Below are positions 16,670-25,094 of a DNA stretch of 64,000 nucleotides, in pieces (within the stretch, counting starts at the first letter, position 1; each line of letters opens with the position of its first letter). The notes under the pieces were generated by a model. The model saw only the letters and a list, made by a program, of their open reading frames with translations, was not told the origin of the DNA and did not search any database. The stretch spans positions 62,001 through 126,000 of the forward strand of contig OY969762.1 in NCBI GenBank assembly GCA_963702835.1, written 5' to 3'. The position numbers and the translations under genes were made by a program. The stretch is from JAFGAV01 sp041479055. Its GTDB lineage: Bacteria; Acidobacteriota; Aminicenantia; Aminicenantales; JAFGAV01.

Positions 16670-19633
16670 TTGTTCCGACAGGACGATATCCAGGCCCTCC
16701 TCGAAGACCTGAACCCCCGGCAGCGCCAAGCGGTGACCCATGGCCCGGGGCCGCTCCTGATCATCGCCGGGGCCGGCACGGGCAAGACCAAAGTCCTCAC
16801 CCATCGCATCGCCTACCTCATCGCTTCCAAGATGGCCGAGCCCGAGGAGATCATGGCCGTGACCTTCACCGAGAAGGCGGCCAATGAGATGGAAGAGCGA
16901 GTGGACCGGCTTATCCCCTACAGCTATTCCTTTGTCGAGATCTCAACCTTTAACTCTTTCGGGGAGCGTGTGCTGCGCAACTACGCCCTGGACCTGGGCT
17001 ACCCCCTTGATTTCCATCTCTTGGATGAGGTCGAGCAGGCCATCTTCTTCCGGGAGCACCTCTTCGACCTGCCGCTCCGGGTTTTCCGGCCGCCCAGCTC
17101 GCCCGCCCGCTATATCCAGGAAATGCTGGGGGCCATCCGCCGGCTGAAGCAGGAAGACATTGCGCCCGGGGAGTACAGGGCCTGGGCCCGGCGGCGCCTC
17201 CGGGAGGCGAGGCCGGCCGCCGCGGCGCCGGCCTCGAAGCCCTTGAGGGGAAAGGAAGACCCCGGCCCCGGTCAACTTGAAGAAATGGCGCGCAAACATC
17301 TGGAAGTGGCCCTGGTTTTCGGGAAATACCAGAGGCTGCTGCGGCAGAAGGGCCTGATCGATTTTGAAGACCAGCTGGCCTTGCTGGTCGAATTGTTCCG
17401 CAGCCGCCCCTCGGCCTTAGACGAATTGCGGAATAAGTTCAAGTACATATTGGTGGACGAATTCCAGGACACCAACTATATTCAGTTCGAGCTGCTCAAA
17501 ATGCTAGCCGCCGGGCACCTGAACCTGACCGTGGTGGGCGACGACGACCAGAGCATCTTCCGTTTCCGCGGCGCTTCGCTGAGCAACATCCTCAACTTCC
17601 AGAGCGCCTATCCCGACTGCCGAAAGGTCATCCTGACCACCAACTACCGCTCCAACCAGGCCATCCTGGACGCTTCCTACCGCCTCATCCGGCTCAACTC
17701 GGAGCGGCTGGAGTTCAAGCAGGGCTTGGACAAAAAGCTGGAGGCCACGGTCCCCGGCCAGCCCCGCAGCCTCTTTCTGGAGGCTTTTGACACGGTTTCC
17801 CACGAGGCCGATCGCGTGGCGGACATCATCCTGGAAAGACACCAGGAAGGCTTCGGCTATGGAGACATGGCCATTCTTGTCCGCCGGAACGCGGACGCCG
17901 ACCCGTTTCTCAAAGCCTTGAACATGAAGGAAATTCCCTATCGCTTTTCGGGCAGCCGCGGCTTGTATGCCCAGGAAGAGATCAAGCTCCTCATCTCTTT
18001 TCTTCGCAGCCTGACCGACTTCGAGGACGGCCGCAGCCTCTACTACCTGGCCCTTTCCCCGCTCTACCGCGTGCCGGCCTATGACCTGATCCAAATCTCA
18101 ACCCTGGCTTCCAAAAAGCACATCCCCTTGCACCGCCTGTTCAAACAGATCGCCGAGGGTCCCAGCCCGGTGGAAATCTCGGAAGAGGCGGCCGCCGCTG
18201 TCCGCCGGCTCTTCCAGGATCTGCTGCACTACGTGAACGAAGCGGCCCGTCGGAACGCCGGCCAGCTCCTCTTCGACTTCCTGCAGAGGTCCGGGTTCCT
18301 CAAGTCCCTGCTCGAGGAGCGGAGCCTGCGGGCCGAGGCCATGGTCAAGAACATTCGTATTTTCTTCGATAAAATCAAGAATTTTTCCGGCCTGGCCGAG
18401 GACGATTCAGTGCAGTCTTTTGTTCGGCACCTGCAGCTTCTCCAGGAGATGGGCGACAACCCCTCCACGGCCGAGGCCGAGCTGGACGAAGAGGCGGTCA
18501 ATGTGCTGACCGTCCACAAGGCCAAGGGCCTGGAATTTTCCGCTGTGTTCATGGTCAGCCTGGTGGCCGACCGGTTCCCGGCCCGGGAGCGGCGGGAGAA
18601 GATTCCCTTCCCGGATGAGCTGCTCAAGGAGCCTCTGCCGCCCGGCGAGAACACCCTTCAGGAAGAGCGCCGTCTGTTCTATGTGGGGATGACCCGGGCC
18701 AAGCACTTCCTATACTTGACCTGGGCCAGGGATTACGGTCTGAAGCGGCAAAAAAAGATATCGCCCTTTGTCCTCGACGCCCTAGACATCCTCAAGATGC
18801 CGGAGGAGACCCGGAAGTCCCCGGCCGAGGAGGAGATCCGGCGGGTGGCCCAAGGGACGCTGCAGCCGGGAGTCTTTCCGGCCTTCAAGCCCGCGGACGT
18901 CCTGACCCTGAGCTTCTTTCAAGTGGACGACTACCTTACCTGTCCCCTCCGCTATAAATACCGCCATATCCTCCGCATCCCCGTCCTGCCCGGCCACAAC
19001 CTGGTCTTCGGCCGCGTCCTCCACAACGCCGTTCATTATTATTTAAAGAAGAAGATGTCGGGCCAGCCCCCCGCCGTGGAGGAGCTGGTGGCCGAGTACG
19101 GCCGGCTGTGGGTGAACGAAGGCTACCTCAGCCGCGAGCACGAGGAGCTGCGGCGCCAGGCGGGCGAGCGGGCGCTGCGGATGTTCTGGCGGCGTGAGGA
19201 TGCGGCGGGCCGGCCGCCCGACCGGCTGGAGGCTAATTTCCGCTGGCAGGAGGGCACGGTCCGCTTCATCGGCCGCTGGGACAGGTTGGATTTCGCGGAC
19301 GGCGGCGCGGTCATCACCGATTTCAAGGCGGCCGAAGTCAAGGACCAGAAGGAGGCCGACCACCGGGCGGCGGAAAGCCTGCAGCTTGACCTCTACGCCC
19401 TGTCCTTTGAGAAAACAGAGGGAAAGCCCTTGGCCGAGGTCCGGCTCCATTACCTCGAGTCGGACATCGTCGGCCGGGCGGCCAAGGCCGAGCGGGAAAA
19501 GCAGCGGGCCCGGGACAGGATCAGCGAGACCGAGGAGGGGCTGCGCCGCCAGGACTTCACCGCCCGTCCGGACTGGCACAACTGCAGTTACTGCGATTTT
19601 AAGGGGATCTGCCCTTCGTCCTACGCCTACTGA
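16670..19633 (+). CDS. UvrD/Rep-type superfamily 1 helicase with C-terminal Fe-S PD-(D/E)xK nuclease domain
   Basis: 987 residues from a TTG one base after the preceding stop. The helicase part spans about 1-690: Walker A IIAGAGTGKTKVL near 32, motif II LVDEFQDTN near 262, motif III VVGDDDQSIFRFRGA, motif V LTVHKAKGLEF and motif VI RRLFYVGMTRAK. The C-terminal ~220 residues form a Cas4/AddB/RecB-like nuclease: CPLRYKYRH at its start, the catalytic WDRLDF...VITDFKA pair, LQLDLYAL and a closing CSYCDFKGIC. The four cysteines of the first and last motifs are placed as for a 4Fe-4S cluster. It likely processes DNA ends in recombination repair, like AddAB or AdnAB but as a single chain. Confidence 0.9.
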   Translation: MFRQDDIQALLEDLNPRQRQAVTHGPGPLLIIAGAGTGKTKVLTHRIAYLIASKMAEPEEIMAVTFTEKAANEMEERVDRLIPYSYSFVEISTFNSFGERVLRNYALDLGYPLDFHLLDEVEQAIFFREHLFDLPLRVFRPPSSPARYIQEMLGAIRRLKQEDIAPGEYRAWARRRLREARPAAAAPASKPLRGKEDPGPGQLEEMARKHLEVALVFGKYQRLLRQKGLIDFEDQLALLVELFRSRPSALDELRNKFKYILVDEFQDTNYIQFELLKMLAAGHLNLTVVGDDDQSIFRFRGASLSNILNFQSAYPDCRKVILTTNYRSNQAILDASYRLIRLNSERLEFKQGLDKKLEATVPGQPRSLFLEAFDTVSHEADRVADIILERHQEGFGYGDMAILVRRNADADPFLKALNMKEIPYRFSGSRGLYAQEEIKLLISFLRSLTDFEDGRSLYYLALSPLYRVPAYDLIQISTLASKKHIPLHRLFKQIAEGPSPVEISEEAAAAVRRLFQDLLHYVNEAARRNAGQLLFDFLQRSGFLKSLLEERSLRAEAMVKNIRIFFDKIKNFSGLAEDDSVQSFVRHLQLLQEMGDNPSTAEAELDEEAVNVLTVHKAKGLEFSAVFMVSLVADRFPARERREKIPFPDELLKEPLPPGENTLQEERRLFYVGMTRAKHFLYLTWARDYGLKRQKKISPFVLDALDILKMPEETRKSPAEEEIRRVAQGTLQPGVFPAFKPADVLTLSFFQVDDYLTCPLRYKYRHILRIPVLPGHNLVFGRVLHNAVHYYLKKKMSGQPPAVEELVAEYGRLWVNEGYLSREHEELRRQAGERALRMFWRREDAAGRPPDRLEANFRWQEGTVRFIGRWDRLDFADGGAVITDFKAAEVKDQKEADHRAAESLQLDLYALSFEKTEGKPLAEVRLHYLESDIVGRAAKAEREKQRARDRISETEEGLRRQDFTARPDWHNCSYCDFKGICPSSYAY

Positions 19634-19691
19634 AAGCCGGGCCGTAGGCATTCACCGCAGGCCCACAGAGTCAAAGCCGACCGTGCCCGGC

Positions 19692-19736
19692 TTGACAGGC
19701 GGCTGCGAAAAATATATGAATATATCTTCATATATT
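19692..19736 (+). promoter_or_regulatory. arsR promoter with overlapping palindromic ArsR operator
   Basis: TTGACA (19692-19697), 17 bases, TATGAA (19715-19720). A perfect 10-bp inverted repeat, AATATATGAA (19711-19720) and TTCATATATT (19727-19736) with a six-base spacer, covers the -10 box. An AT-rich dyad of this kind right before an arsR gene is the expected binding site for a dimeric winged-helix repressor, and its place would block RNA polymerase. Confidence 0.8.
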
Positions 19737-19743
19737 GGAACCG

Positions 19744-20178
19744 ATGGCCGAGAAAAGGAATTATCCAGTGTCCCTGAAGGCCGTCGTCAGGATCTTCAAG
19801 GCGCTGGCGGACCCGACACGGCTGCGGGTTGTGCTTCTCCTCCTCCGCCGCGAGCTGTGCGTATGCGAGATCATGTTCGTCCTGGACATGGAGCAGTCGC
19901 GTGTTTCTCACCACATGCGGATCCTGCGCGAGGCCGGGATCGTCGAGGACATCCGGCAAGGCCGCTGGATCATCTACCGGATCTCCGCCGAGGCGCGGCC
20001 GTTCGTCGAGGACCTCTTGGCCGGCGCGCTCCGGGAGCGGATCGAGGGGTCGCCTGAGACCGCCCAGGATATCCGCAAGCTCGACGCCTCCATTCGCCAG
20101 AATATTCGGGCGCGGGTCTGCGAAACGTCGCGCGCGGAGACGTTGGGAGGCGCCCGTCGAAAGGACAATCATGGATAA
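19744..20178 (+). CDS. arsR: ArsR-family arsenic-responsive repressor
   Basis: 144 residues. The winged-helix HTH domain spans about residues 8-95: FKALADPTRLRVVLLLL, the metal-site segment ELCVCEIM and the recognition helix QSRVSHHMRILREAGIV. The ELCVCE pair of cysteines is the classical As(III)/Sb(III) site that releases the operator. ATG at 19744 is chosen; a TTG at 19735 would lie inside the operator. The C-terminal ~40 residues are an extra charged tail. It begins the arsR-arsC-acr3 operon, and arsC starts before its stop. Confidence 0.93.
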   Translation: MAEKRNYPVSLKAVVRIFKALADPTRLRVVLLLLRRELCVCEIMFVLDMEQSRVSHHMRILREAGIVEDIRQGRWIIYRISAEARPFVEDLLAGALRERIEGSPETAQDIRKLDASIRQNIRARVCETSRAETLGGARRKDNHG

Positions 20179-20653
20179 AAAAAGAATCCTCTTCATCTGC
20201 ACTCACAACTCGGCCCGTTCCCAGATGGCCGAGGGGCTGGTCAACGCCCTTTACGGCGACCGGTTCCAGGCTTTCTCGGCGGGCATGGAAGCCACCGCGG
20301 TCCGGCCGGCCGCCATCCTGGTCATGGCCGAGATCGGCATCGACATCAGCAGCCATCGTTCGAAAGGGGTGGATGAATTCATCAATCAACCCTTTGATTA
20401 TATCGTGACGGTATGCGATAAGGCCGGGCAGGCATGCCCGTTTTTCCCGGGCGGAAAGGAATACAGGCACGTGACCTTCGAGGACCCCGCAGCCTGCCGG
20501 GGCACGGAGCTGGACATTTTGGCCTGCTTCCGCCGCAGCCGAGACGAGATCCGGCGCTGGGTCGAGGAAACGTTCGCCGCCGGGCCCGGACGTCCCGGCG
20601 GCGGGACGGGCGGACCAGGCGGTTTTTCCGGAGGAGCCGAGCATGGATCCTGA
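20171..20653 (+). CDS. arsC: Arsenate reductase, thioredoxin-coupled (low-molecular-weight phosphatase fold)
   Basis: 160 residues. Reduces arsenate to arsenite. The P-loop CTHNSARSQMAEG is at residues 10-22 (nucleophile Cys10) and the redox pair is CDKAGQAC, with two cysteines seven apart, as in the pI258-type ArsC that cycles with thioredoxin. The TFEDPAA motif with the general-acid Asp follows. After about residue 137 there is a Gly/Pro-rich tail (GRPGGGTGGPGGFSGG) that is not part of the catalytic fold. The start ATG lies within the last codons of arsR. Confidence 0.93.
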   Translation: MDKKRILFICTHNSARSQMAEGLVNALYGDRFQAFSAGMEATAVRPAAILVMAEIGIDISSHRSKGVDEFINQPFDYIVTVCDKAGQACPFFPGGKEYRHVTFEDPAACRGTELDILACFRRSRDEIRRWVEETFAAGPGRPGGGTGGPGGFSGGAEHGS

Positions 20654-20726
20654 TGTCCTCGAGCCGGAAATCGTGATCATCTGAGCCCTGGCCCGCGGGG
20701 GAACCTCGAAAAGAGAGGATAGACGC

Positions 20727-21782
20727 ATGACCTTCGGAAAAACGAGGCTCAGGTTCCTCGACCGTTATCTGACGCTGTGGATCTTCCTGGCCATGGCTTT
20801 CGGCGTCGGCCTGGGCTATCTCGTCCCGGGTGTCGTCGGCTTCATCAACAGGTTCCAATCGGGGACAACGAATATCCCCATCGCCCTCGGGCTCATCCTG
20901 ATGATGTACCCGCCGCTGGCCAAAGTGAAGTACGAGGAGTTAGGAGACGTTTTTCGGAACGTCAAAATCCTGTCCCTATCGCTTGTCCAGAACTGGGTGA
21001 TCGGACCGCTCCTGATGTTCGCCCTGGCCGTTGTTTTCCTGCGGGGTCATCCGCACTACATGTACGGCCTGATCATGATCGGCCTGGCCCGCTGCATCGC
21101 CATGGTCATCGTCTGGAACGACCTGGCCCAGGGGGACAGGGAGTATGCGGCCGGACTCGTCGCCTTCAACTCGATCTTCCAGGTTCTGTTCTTCTCGGTC
21201 TACGCCTACGTCTTCATCACGGTTTTCCCGGCCTGGCTGGGACTCAAAGGGACCGCGGTCGACGTAACGATCGGGCAAATCGCCAAGAGCGTCTTCATCT
21301 ATCTCGGCCTACCTTTTCTGGCGGGTGTGGTCACGCGCTTCAGCCTGCTCAAACTCAAGGGGAGTACCTGGTACCAGACAAAGTTCATCCCGCGGATCTC
21401 CCCGCTGACTCTCATCGCCCTGCTCTTCACGATCGTCGTCATGTTCTCGCTCAAGGGCGAGTTCATCGTCAAAATTCCCCTTGATGTCCTGCGGATCGCC
21501 CTCCCGCTCCTCATCTACTTCGTCGTCATGTTCCTCGTCTCGTTCTTCCTCAGCCGCAAGGCGGGCGCGGACTATCCCCGGGCCGCGACCCTGTCATTCA
21601 CGGCGGCCAGCAACAATTTCGAACTGGCCATCGCCGTGGCCGTGGCCGTTTTCGGGATCAATTCGGGGGAGGCCTTCGCCGCCGTCATCGGACCGCTCGT
21701 CGAAGTCCCGGCTATGATCGGCCTGGTCAACGTGGCCTTGAGGTTCAAGCGGAAATATTATGCAAAATCAGCCCTAGCCTGA
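20727..21782 (+). CDS. acr3: Arsenite efflux permease Acr3
   Basis: 351 residues with about ten transmembrane helices. It carries the family signature GLARCIAMVIVWNDLAQGD, whose Cys is the conserved residue needed for arsenite transport, and GPLVEVPAMIGLV near the end with the conserved Glu. NYPHRP-type opening FLDRYLTLWIFLAMAFGVGLG is also typical of Acr3(1). It exports the arsenite made by ArsC, completing the detoxification set. It starts 73 bases after arsC with a GAGAGGA ribosome-binding site. Confidence 0.95.
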   Translation: MTFGKTRLRFLDRYLTLWIFLAMAFGVGLGYLVPGVVGFINRFQSGTTNIPIALGLILMMYPPLAKVKYEELGDVFRNVKILSLSLVQNWVIGPLLMFALAVVFLRGHPHYMYGLIMIGLARCIAMVIVWNDLAQGDREYAAGLVAFNSIFQVLFFSVYAYVFITVFPAWLGLKGTAVDVTIGQIAKSVFIYLGLPFLAGVVTRFSLLKLKGSTWYQTKFIPRISPLTLIALLFTIVVMFSLKGEFIVKIPLDVLRIALPLLIYFVVMFLVSFFLSRKAGADYPRAATLSFTAASNNFELAIAVAVAVFGINSGEAFAAVIGPLVEVPAMIGLVNVALRFKRKYYAKSALA

Positions 21783-21845
21783 GGAAGGGAAGCAGGGAAA
21801 TCCTCGCTGCGGCGTCATTTCGCTGTGTATCCGCCCCGCCGCCGC

Positions 21846-23576
21846 TCAGCGGGGAGAAAGGCCGAGCCCGAAAGGCATCAAGCTCAGAATGCGGTCATTG
21901 TCCATGAGCCTCTCCAGGCCGGCCAGGGCCGCGGCCAGTTCTTTGGGGGTGTGAGCCGGGTCCAGGAGAGTCTCCTGGCGGCCGAATAGGGAACCCCAAA
22001 CAGAGGTCTTTCGGGGCCAGACTTCGAGCTTGACGTCCTGATAGGCGGAGATGCCGGCCAACTCCTTGGCCAGCTCGATGGCCCGGTTAAGCCCGCCCAG
22101 CTCGTCCACCAGGCCGTTCAAACGGGCTTGATGGCCCGTCCAGACACGGCCTTTGCCGACCTTATTGACGTCCTCCTTGGTCAGGTTCCGGCCTTCAGCG
22201 GCCTTGCTCAGAAACCGGTCATAGATCCACAAGATCTGTTTCTTCAGCAAGGCCTTCTCTTCCGGGGTGAACGGCCGAAATGTGGAGAAGACGTCGGCAT
22301 GTGCGCCGTAGGCGATTCTTTCCGAAGTCATGCCGATCTTCTGGTAGAGCCCCTGGAAATTGAACTTGCCCACGAGCACGCCGATCGAGCCGGTCAGGGT
22401 TTGGGGCTGGGCCACAATCTTATGGGCGGCCATGGAGATCCAATAGCCGCCTGAACCGGCCAGGTCGGACATGGACACGACCACAGGCTTGACTTTTTTG
22501 GTCAGGGCCATCTCCCGCCAGATGGAGTCCGAGGCCACGGCCGAGCCGCCCGGGCTGTCCACCCGCAACACCACGGCCGCCACGGTCTTGTCTTCCCGTG
22601 CTCGCCGGATCCAGCGGCTCAAGGTCTGGCTGCCGATCATCTGATCGTTCAGGCTCTCGCCGGCCAGGATAAGCCCCTGGGCGTAGATGAGGGCGATCTT
22701 CCGGCCGCGGTTGAGGCCCAGCGACTCAGGCGAGATCTTGGCATAGTCCTGCTGGCTGACCTTGGAGGCGCGCAGCCCGCCCTCCTTGTCCCACAGTGTG
22801 GGAAGCTCATCCTCGTACATCAGGCCGTCCACCAGGCCGGCCTGGAGCGCCTCCTCGGCCTGGAAGAATCCTTTATCGATGAGCCGGCGGACTTCTTCCT
22901 CGCTCTTCTTCCGGGCTTGAGCCACGGTCCGGACATACTGGTCGAACAGATCACCGTAGATGGAGTCCATCATCAGCTTGTGAGCCGGGGTGAAGCCGGT
23001 CTCGGTGTACTGACTGGCGGCCGTCTTGAACTCCTCTACATGCTCGAACTCGGCCTGGATGCCCAGCTTGTCCAGCGTCTTTTTGTAGAAGGGGACATGG
23101 CCGCCCAGGCCGTTGATGCCCAGCCAGCCCAGCGGGTGCATGATGATCCGGTCGCAGGCGGTGGCCAGGTAATATTCTTTGTCGAAGTCCGGCGCCTCCT
23201 CGATGTAGGCGAAGATCTTTTTCCCGGAACGGCGAAAGTCGAGAACCGCGTCGCGCACTTCGCTGACCTTGGCCCAGTCGCAGAGGAGGAGGTTGAGGCG
23301 GAGCAGGACGGCCTGGATGCGCCGGTCGCTCCGCGCTTTCTTGAGGTTCAGCCAGAGGTCATGGACGGACAGGGGCGGCCCGCCCAGGAACAGAGTGTTG
23401 AGCCAGTTGGGCGAAGACCATTCCACCAGGTCACCGCCGAGGGGGATGTCCAGGTAGGAGCGGGCTCCGACCGAGGGCGGTTGGCCGAACGAGGTGAGAA
23501 AAAAGCTGATGAGAGTCACGGCCAGGAGCAGGGCAAAGATAAGAACGATGGCCAAAACATATCGCCTGCGTTTCAT
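21846..23576 (-). CDS. sppA: Signal peptide peptidase SppA, 67-kDa type
   Basis: 576 residues from ATG 23576, which has AGGAGG seven bases upstream on the minus strand. An N-terminal transmembrane helix (MKRRRYVLAIVLIFALLL) is followed by two tandem S49 peptidase domains. The N-terminal copy supplies the catalytic Lys in the EFKTAASQYTETGFTP region. The C-terminal copy holds the nucleophile Ser in MSDLAGSGGYWISMAA, with VDSPGGSAVASD upstream. It degrades remnant signal peptides in the membrane. This two-domain form is typical of Gram-negative SppA. Confidence 0.94.
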   Translation of the reverse strand: MKRRRYVLAIVLIFALLLAVTLISFFLTSFGQPPSVGARSYLDIPLGGDLVEWSSPNWLNTLFLGGPPLSVHDLWLNLKKARSDRRIQAVLLRLNLLLCDWAKVSEVRDAVLDFRRSGKKIFAYIEEAPDFDKEYYLATACDRIIMHPLGWLGINGLGGHVPFYKKTLDKLGIQAEFEHVEEFKTAASQYTETGFTPAHKLMMDSIYGDLFDQYVRTVAQARKKSEEEVRRLIDKGFFQAEEALQAGLVDGLMYEDELPTLWDKEGGLRASKVSQQDYAKISPESLGLNRGRKIALIYAQGLILAGESLNDQMIGSQTLSRWIRRAREDKTVAAVVLRVDSPGGSAVASDSIWREMALTKKVKPVVVSMSDLAGSGGYWISMAAHKIVAQPQTLTGSIGVLVGKFNFQGLYQKIGMTSERIAYGAHADVFSTFRPFTPEEKALLKKQILWIYDRFLSKAAEGRNLTKEDVNKVGKGRVWTGHQARLNGLVDELGGLNRAIELAKELAGISAYQDVKLEVWPRKTSVWGSLFGRQETLLDPAHTPKELAAALAGLERLMDNDRILSLMPFGLGLSPR

Positions 23577-23602
23577 GACTGCCTCCTGTGGGGCCAAGCA
23601 GG

Positions 23603-23631
23603 AATATAACAGAAAAGAGCGACATATCCAA
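23603..23631 (-). promoter_or_regulatory. Predicted sppA promoter
   Basis: On the minus strand: TTGGAT (23631-23626), 17 bases, TATATT (23608-23603), about 27 bases upstream of the sppA ATG and before its AGGAGG ribosome-binding site. Confidence 0.55.
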
Positions 23632-23689
23632 TTGTGACTTGATTTTGCTTTTTAATTATGGAAAAATGGGCGCGTTCTTTTTGATCGCA

Positions 23690-23710
23690 TGACCCCGAGT
23701 CCTGGGGTCA
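23690..23710. repeat. TGACCCC/GGGGTCA inverted repeat upstream of the RRM gene
   Basis: Perfect 7-bp arms at 23690-23696 and 23704-23710 with a seven-base spacer, about 30 bases before the RRM protein start. It could be a regulator site or part of a dispersed genomic repeat. I see no second complete copy in the window. Confidence 0.4.
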
Positions 23711-23740
23711 AACGACGGAGAGAGCGAGGAGGTTTATTTT

Positions 23741-24019
23741 ATGGATTCTTCGAGAAAGCTGTACGTGGGCAACCTCAACTACAAAACCACCGAGGAAACG
23801 CTGAAGGATCTCTTCACCCCATACGGTGAGGTCACGTCCGTCAACGTCCTCAAGGGACGCGGGTTCGGCTTCGTGGAGATGGCCACCGGCGAGAACGCCC
23901 TGGAGGCCAAGAACAAGCTGAACGGCTCCGAGTTCGACGGACGCCGGCTGATCGTAAACGACGCCAAGCCCAGAACCGACAGGCCCCAAGGAGAAAGGAA
24001 ACCCTTCTCGCGCGATTGA
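23741..24019 (+). CDS. RRM-type RNA-binding protein
   Basis: 92 residues with a single RNA recognition motif: RNP2 KLYVGNLNY at residues 5-13 and RNP1 KGRGFGFVEM near 42-51, followed by a short basic tail (KPRTDRPQGERKPF). Such single-RRM proteins in bacteria bind RNA and are often cold-induced. The ATG is preceded by GAGGAGG. A strong hairpin terminator follows, so it is probably monocistronic. Confidence 0.92.
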   Translation: MDSSRKLYVGNLNYKTTEETLKDLFTPYGEVTSVNVLKGRGFGFVEMATGENALEAKNKLNGSEFDGRRLIVNDAKPRTDRPQGERKPFSRD

Positions 24020-24054
24020 CGGCTCTCTCCATCCGATCGTCTTGATCAAATCCC

Positions 24055-24078
24055 GCCGCCTCCGCTAGAGGCGGCTTT
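24055..24078 (+). terminator. Hairpin terminator after the RRM gene
   Basis: Perfect 8-bp stem GCCGCCTC/GAGGCGGC (24055-24062 and 24068-24075) with a five-base loop and a short T run. Confidence 0.7.
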
Positions 24079-24252
24079 CCGGGTCAAGACATCGCTCCCG
24101 GCGGGGAACCTGGCCTGGAAGTCTGTCTATCGGCCTGGCTACAACCCCGCTCAATAATACTGTCTCCGCTGACCTTCTGATCGGCCGCTTGATTCATCTT
24201 TCCGAGCTTTTCAAGGGGTGAACCTTTTAATAAAAAGGAAATCGAGGGCCGC

Positions 24253-24684
24253 TTGGCCAGTTCCAACAAAGTCGTCCGGTACTGCGCCGCCTTCAAGACC
24301 AGCTACATCACGGACCGGGTCCAGGCGGCCAAGTCCGTGCCGATCCTGAAAAATATTATTAGGGACGAAAAGGACGCTGAGCTCAGGGACAGGGCCAGGA
24401 TTGCCCTGATGCGGGTGGACCCGGAAGCTTTGGAAGGCATGGGGGAGGACGGGAAGTCTCAAGCCAAAACCAGGCTGCTGAGGATCGAGGTCACCGAGGC
24501 CGGAAAGGCCAAAATTAAGATCAACATCCCCCTGGCCGACCTGGCCATCCCTCCCAAGGAGAAGCAGATGCTCCGGCAGAAAGGATATAACCTGGAGCGG
24601 ATCATGAAGGACCTGGAAAAAACCAAGATGAGTATCATCGAGATCAGTGAGGAAAAGACCCTCATCAAATTATGGATCGATTGA
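24253..24684 (+). CDS. HEAT-like plus SHOCT/YvlB-like domain protein, first part (ends at an in-frame TGA)
   Basis: 143 residues from a TTG with GAGGG five bases before it; there is no ATG, and the frame is closed upstream by TGA at 24190. Residues ~1-60 look like a HEAT repeat (VPILKNIIRDEKDAELRDRARIALMRVD). Residues ~72-143 match the domain seen in bacterial YvlB/LiaX-like SHOCT proteins: LLRIEVTEAG, KIKINIPLADLAI, a helix and a closing IIEISEEKTLIKLWID. The frame continues past the TGA with a second copy of this domain (next entry). Function unknown; such domains occur in envelope stress proteins. Confidence 0.55.
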   Translation: MASSNKVVRYCAAFKTSYITDRVQAAKSVPILKNIIRDEKDAELRDRARIALMRVDPEALEGMGEDGKSQAKTRLLRIEVTEAGKAKIKINIPLADLAIPPKEKQMLRQKGYNLERIMKDLEKTKMSIIEISEEKTLIKLWID

Positions 24685-24924
24685 ACGAACAAGGTCACCG
24701 GCTCCAAGACGGGCAAGGACAAGGTAAAGATCACCCTGCCCCTCAGCCTGGTCGAGGTCTTGGCCAAGTACGCTGAACAGGATGAGAAGGGTCGCTTCAA
24801 GCTCGACCGGGATGGCCTCGACATCAACCTGACCGAAATTTTCGCCGAGCTGAAAAAGCTCGGGCCGATGATGTTCATCGAGGTTTCCGAAGAGGACGAG
24901 ACAGTCAAAGTTTGGTTGGAGTGA
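24685..24924 (+). pseudogene. Second SHOCT/YvlB-like domain, in frame after a TGA and without a start codon
   Basis: 79 codons that continue the frame of the previous gene directly after its TGA (24682-24684). The translation has the same pattern as the first domain: VTGSKTGKDKVKITLPLSLV, then a helix, then IFAELKKLGPMMFIEVSEED and VKVWLE. No ATG, GTG or well-placed TTG lies at its beginning. It is best read as the C-terminal half of one two-domain protein broken by a nonsense mutation, unless the TGA is read through or is a sequence error. Confidence 0.6.
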
Positions 24925-25005
24925 ACGATTCAGCATCAACAGGAACGGAAATGCTGACCTTGATTGAGATTGTGTTGAAGGGCTGATCTTAAAAAGAAAA
25001 AACCA

Positions 25006-25040
25006 GGGACGGGCGCCCGCGCGCCCCGTCCCTTTTTTTT
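25006..25040 (+). terminator. Strong rho-independent terminator
   Basis: GGGACGGG (25006-25013) pairs with CCCGTCCC (25025-25032), followed by eight T. It closes the interrupted gene upstream, and the next promoter's -35 box begins two bases later. Confidence 0.85.
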
Positions 25041-25041
25041 A

Positions 25042-25070
25042 TTGTCAAAATCCGGAGGCGGGATTATAAT
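25042..25070 (+). promoter_or_regulatory. Promoter of the CsgG-like pair
   Basis: TTGTCA (25042-25047), exactly 17 bases, consensus TATAAT (25065-25070), 24 bases before the ATG, which has GAGGGGA as ribosome-binding site. One of the best sigma70-type matches in the window. Confidence 0.75.
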
Positions 25071-25094
25071 GAAGCCATTAAAAGTGAGGGGACA

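Noticed and set aside
20643..20684. 13-codon frame between arsC and acr3
   Set aside because: Too short and without family resemblance; it overlaps the end of arsC.
24682..24684. TGA as a selenocysteine codon
   Set aside because: The flanking residues are not a redox motif and no SECIS-like hairpin follows.
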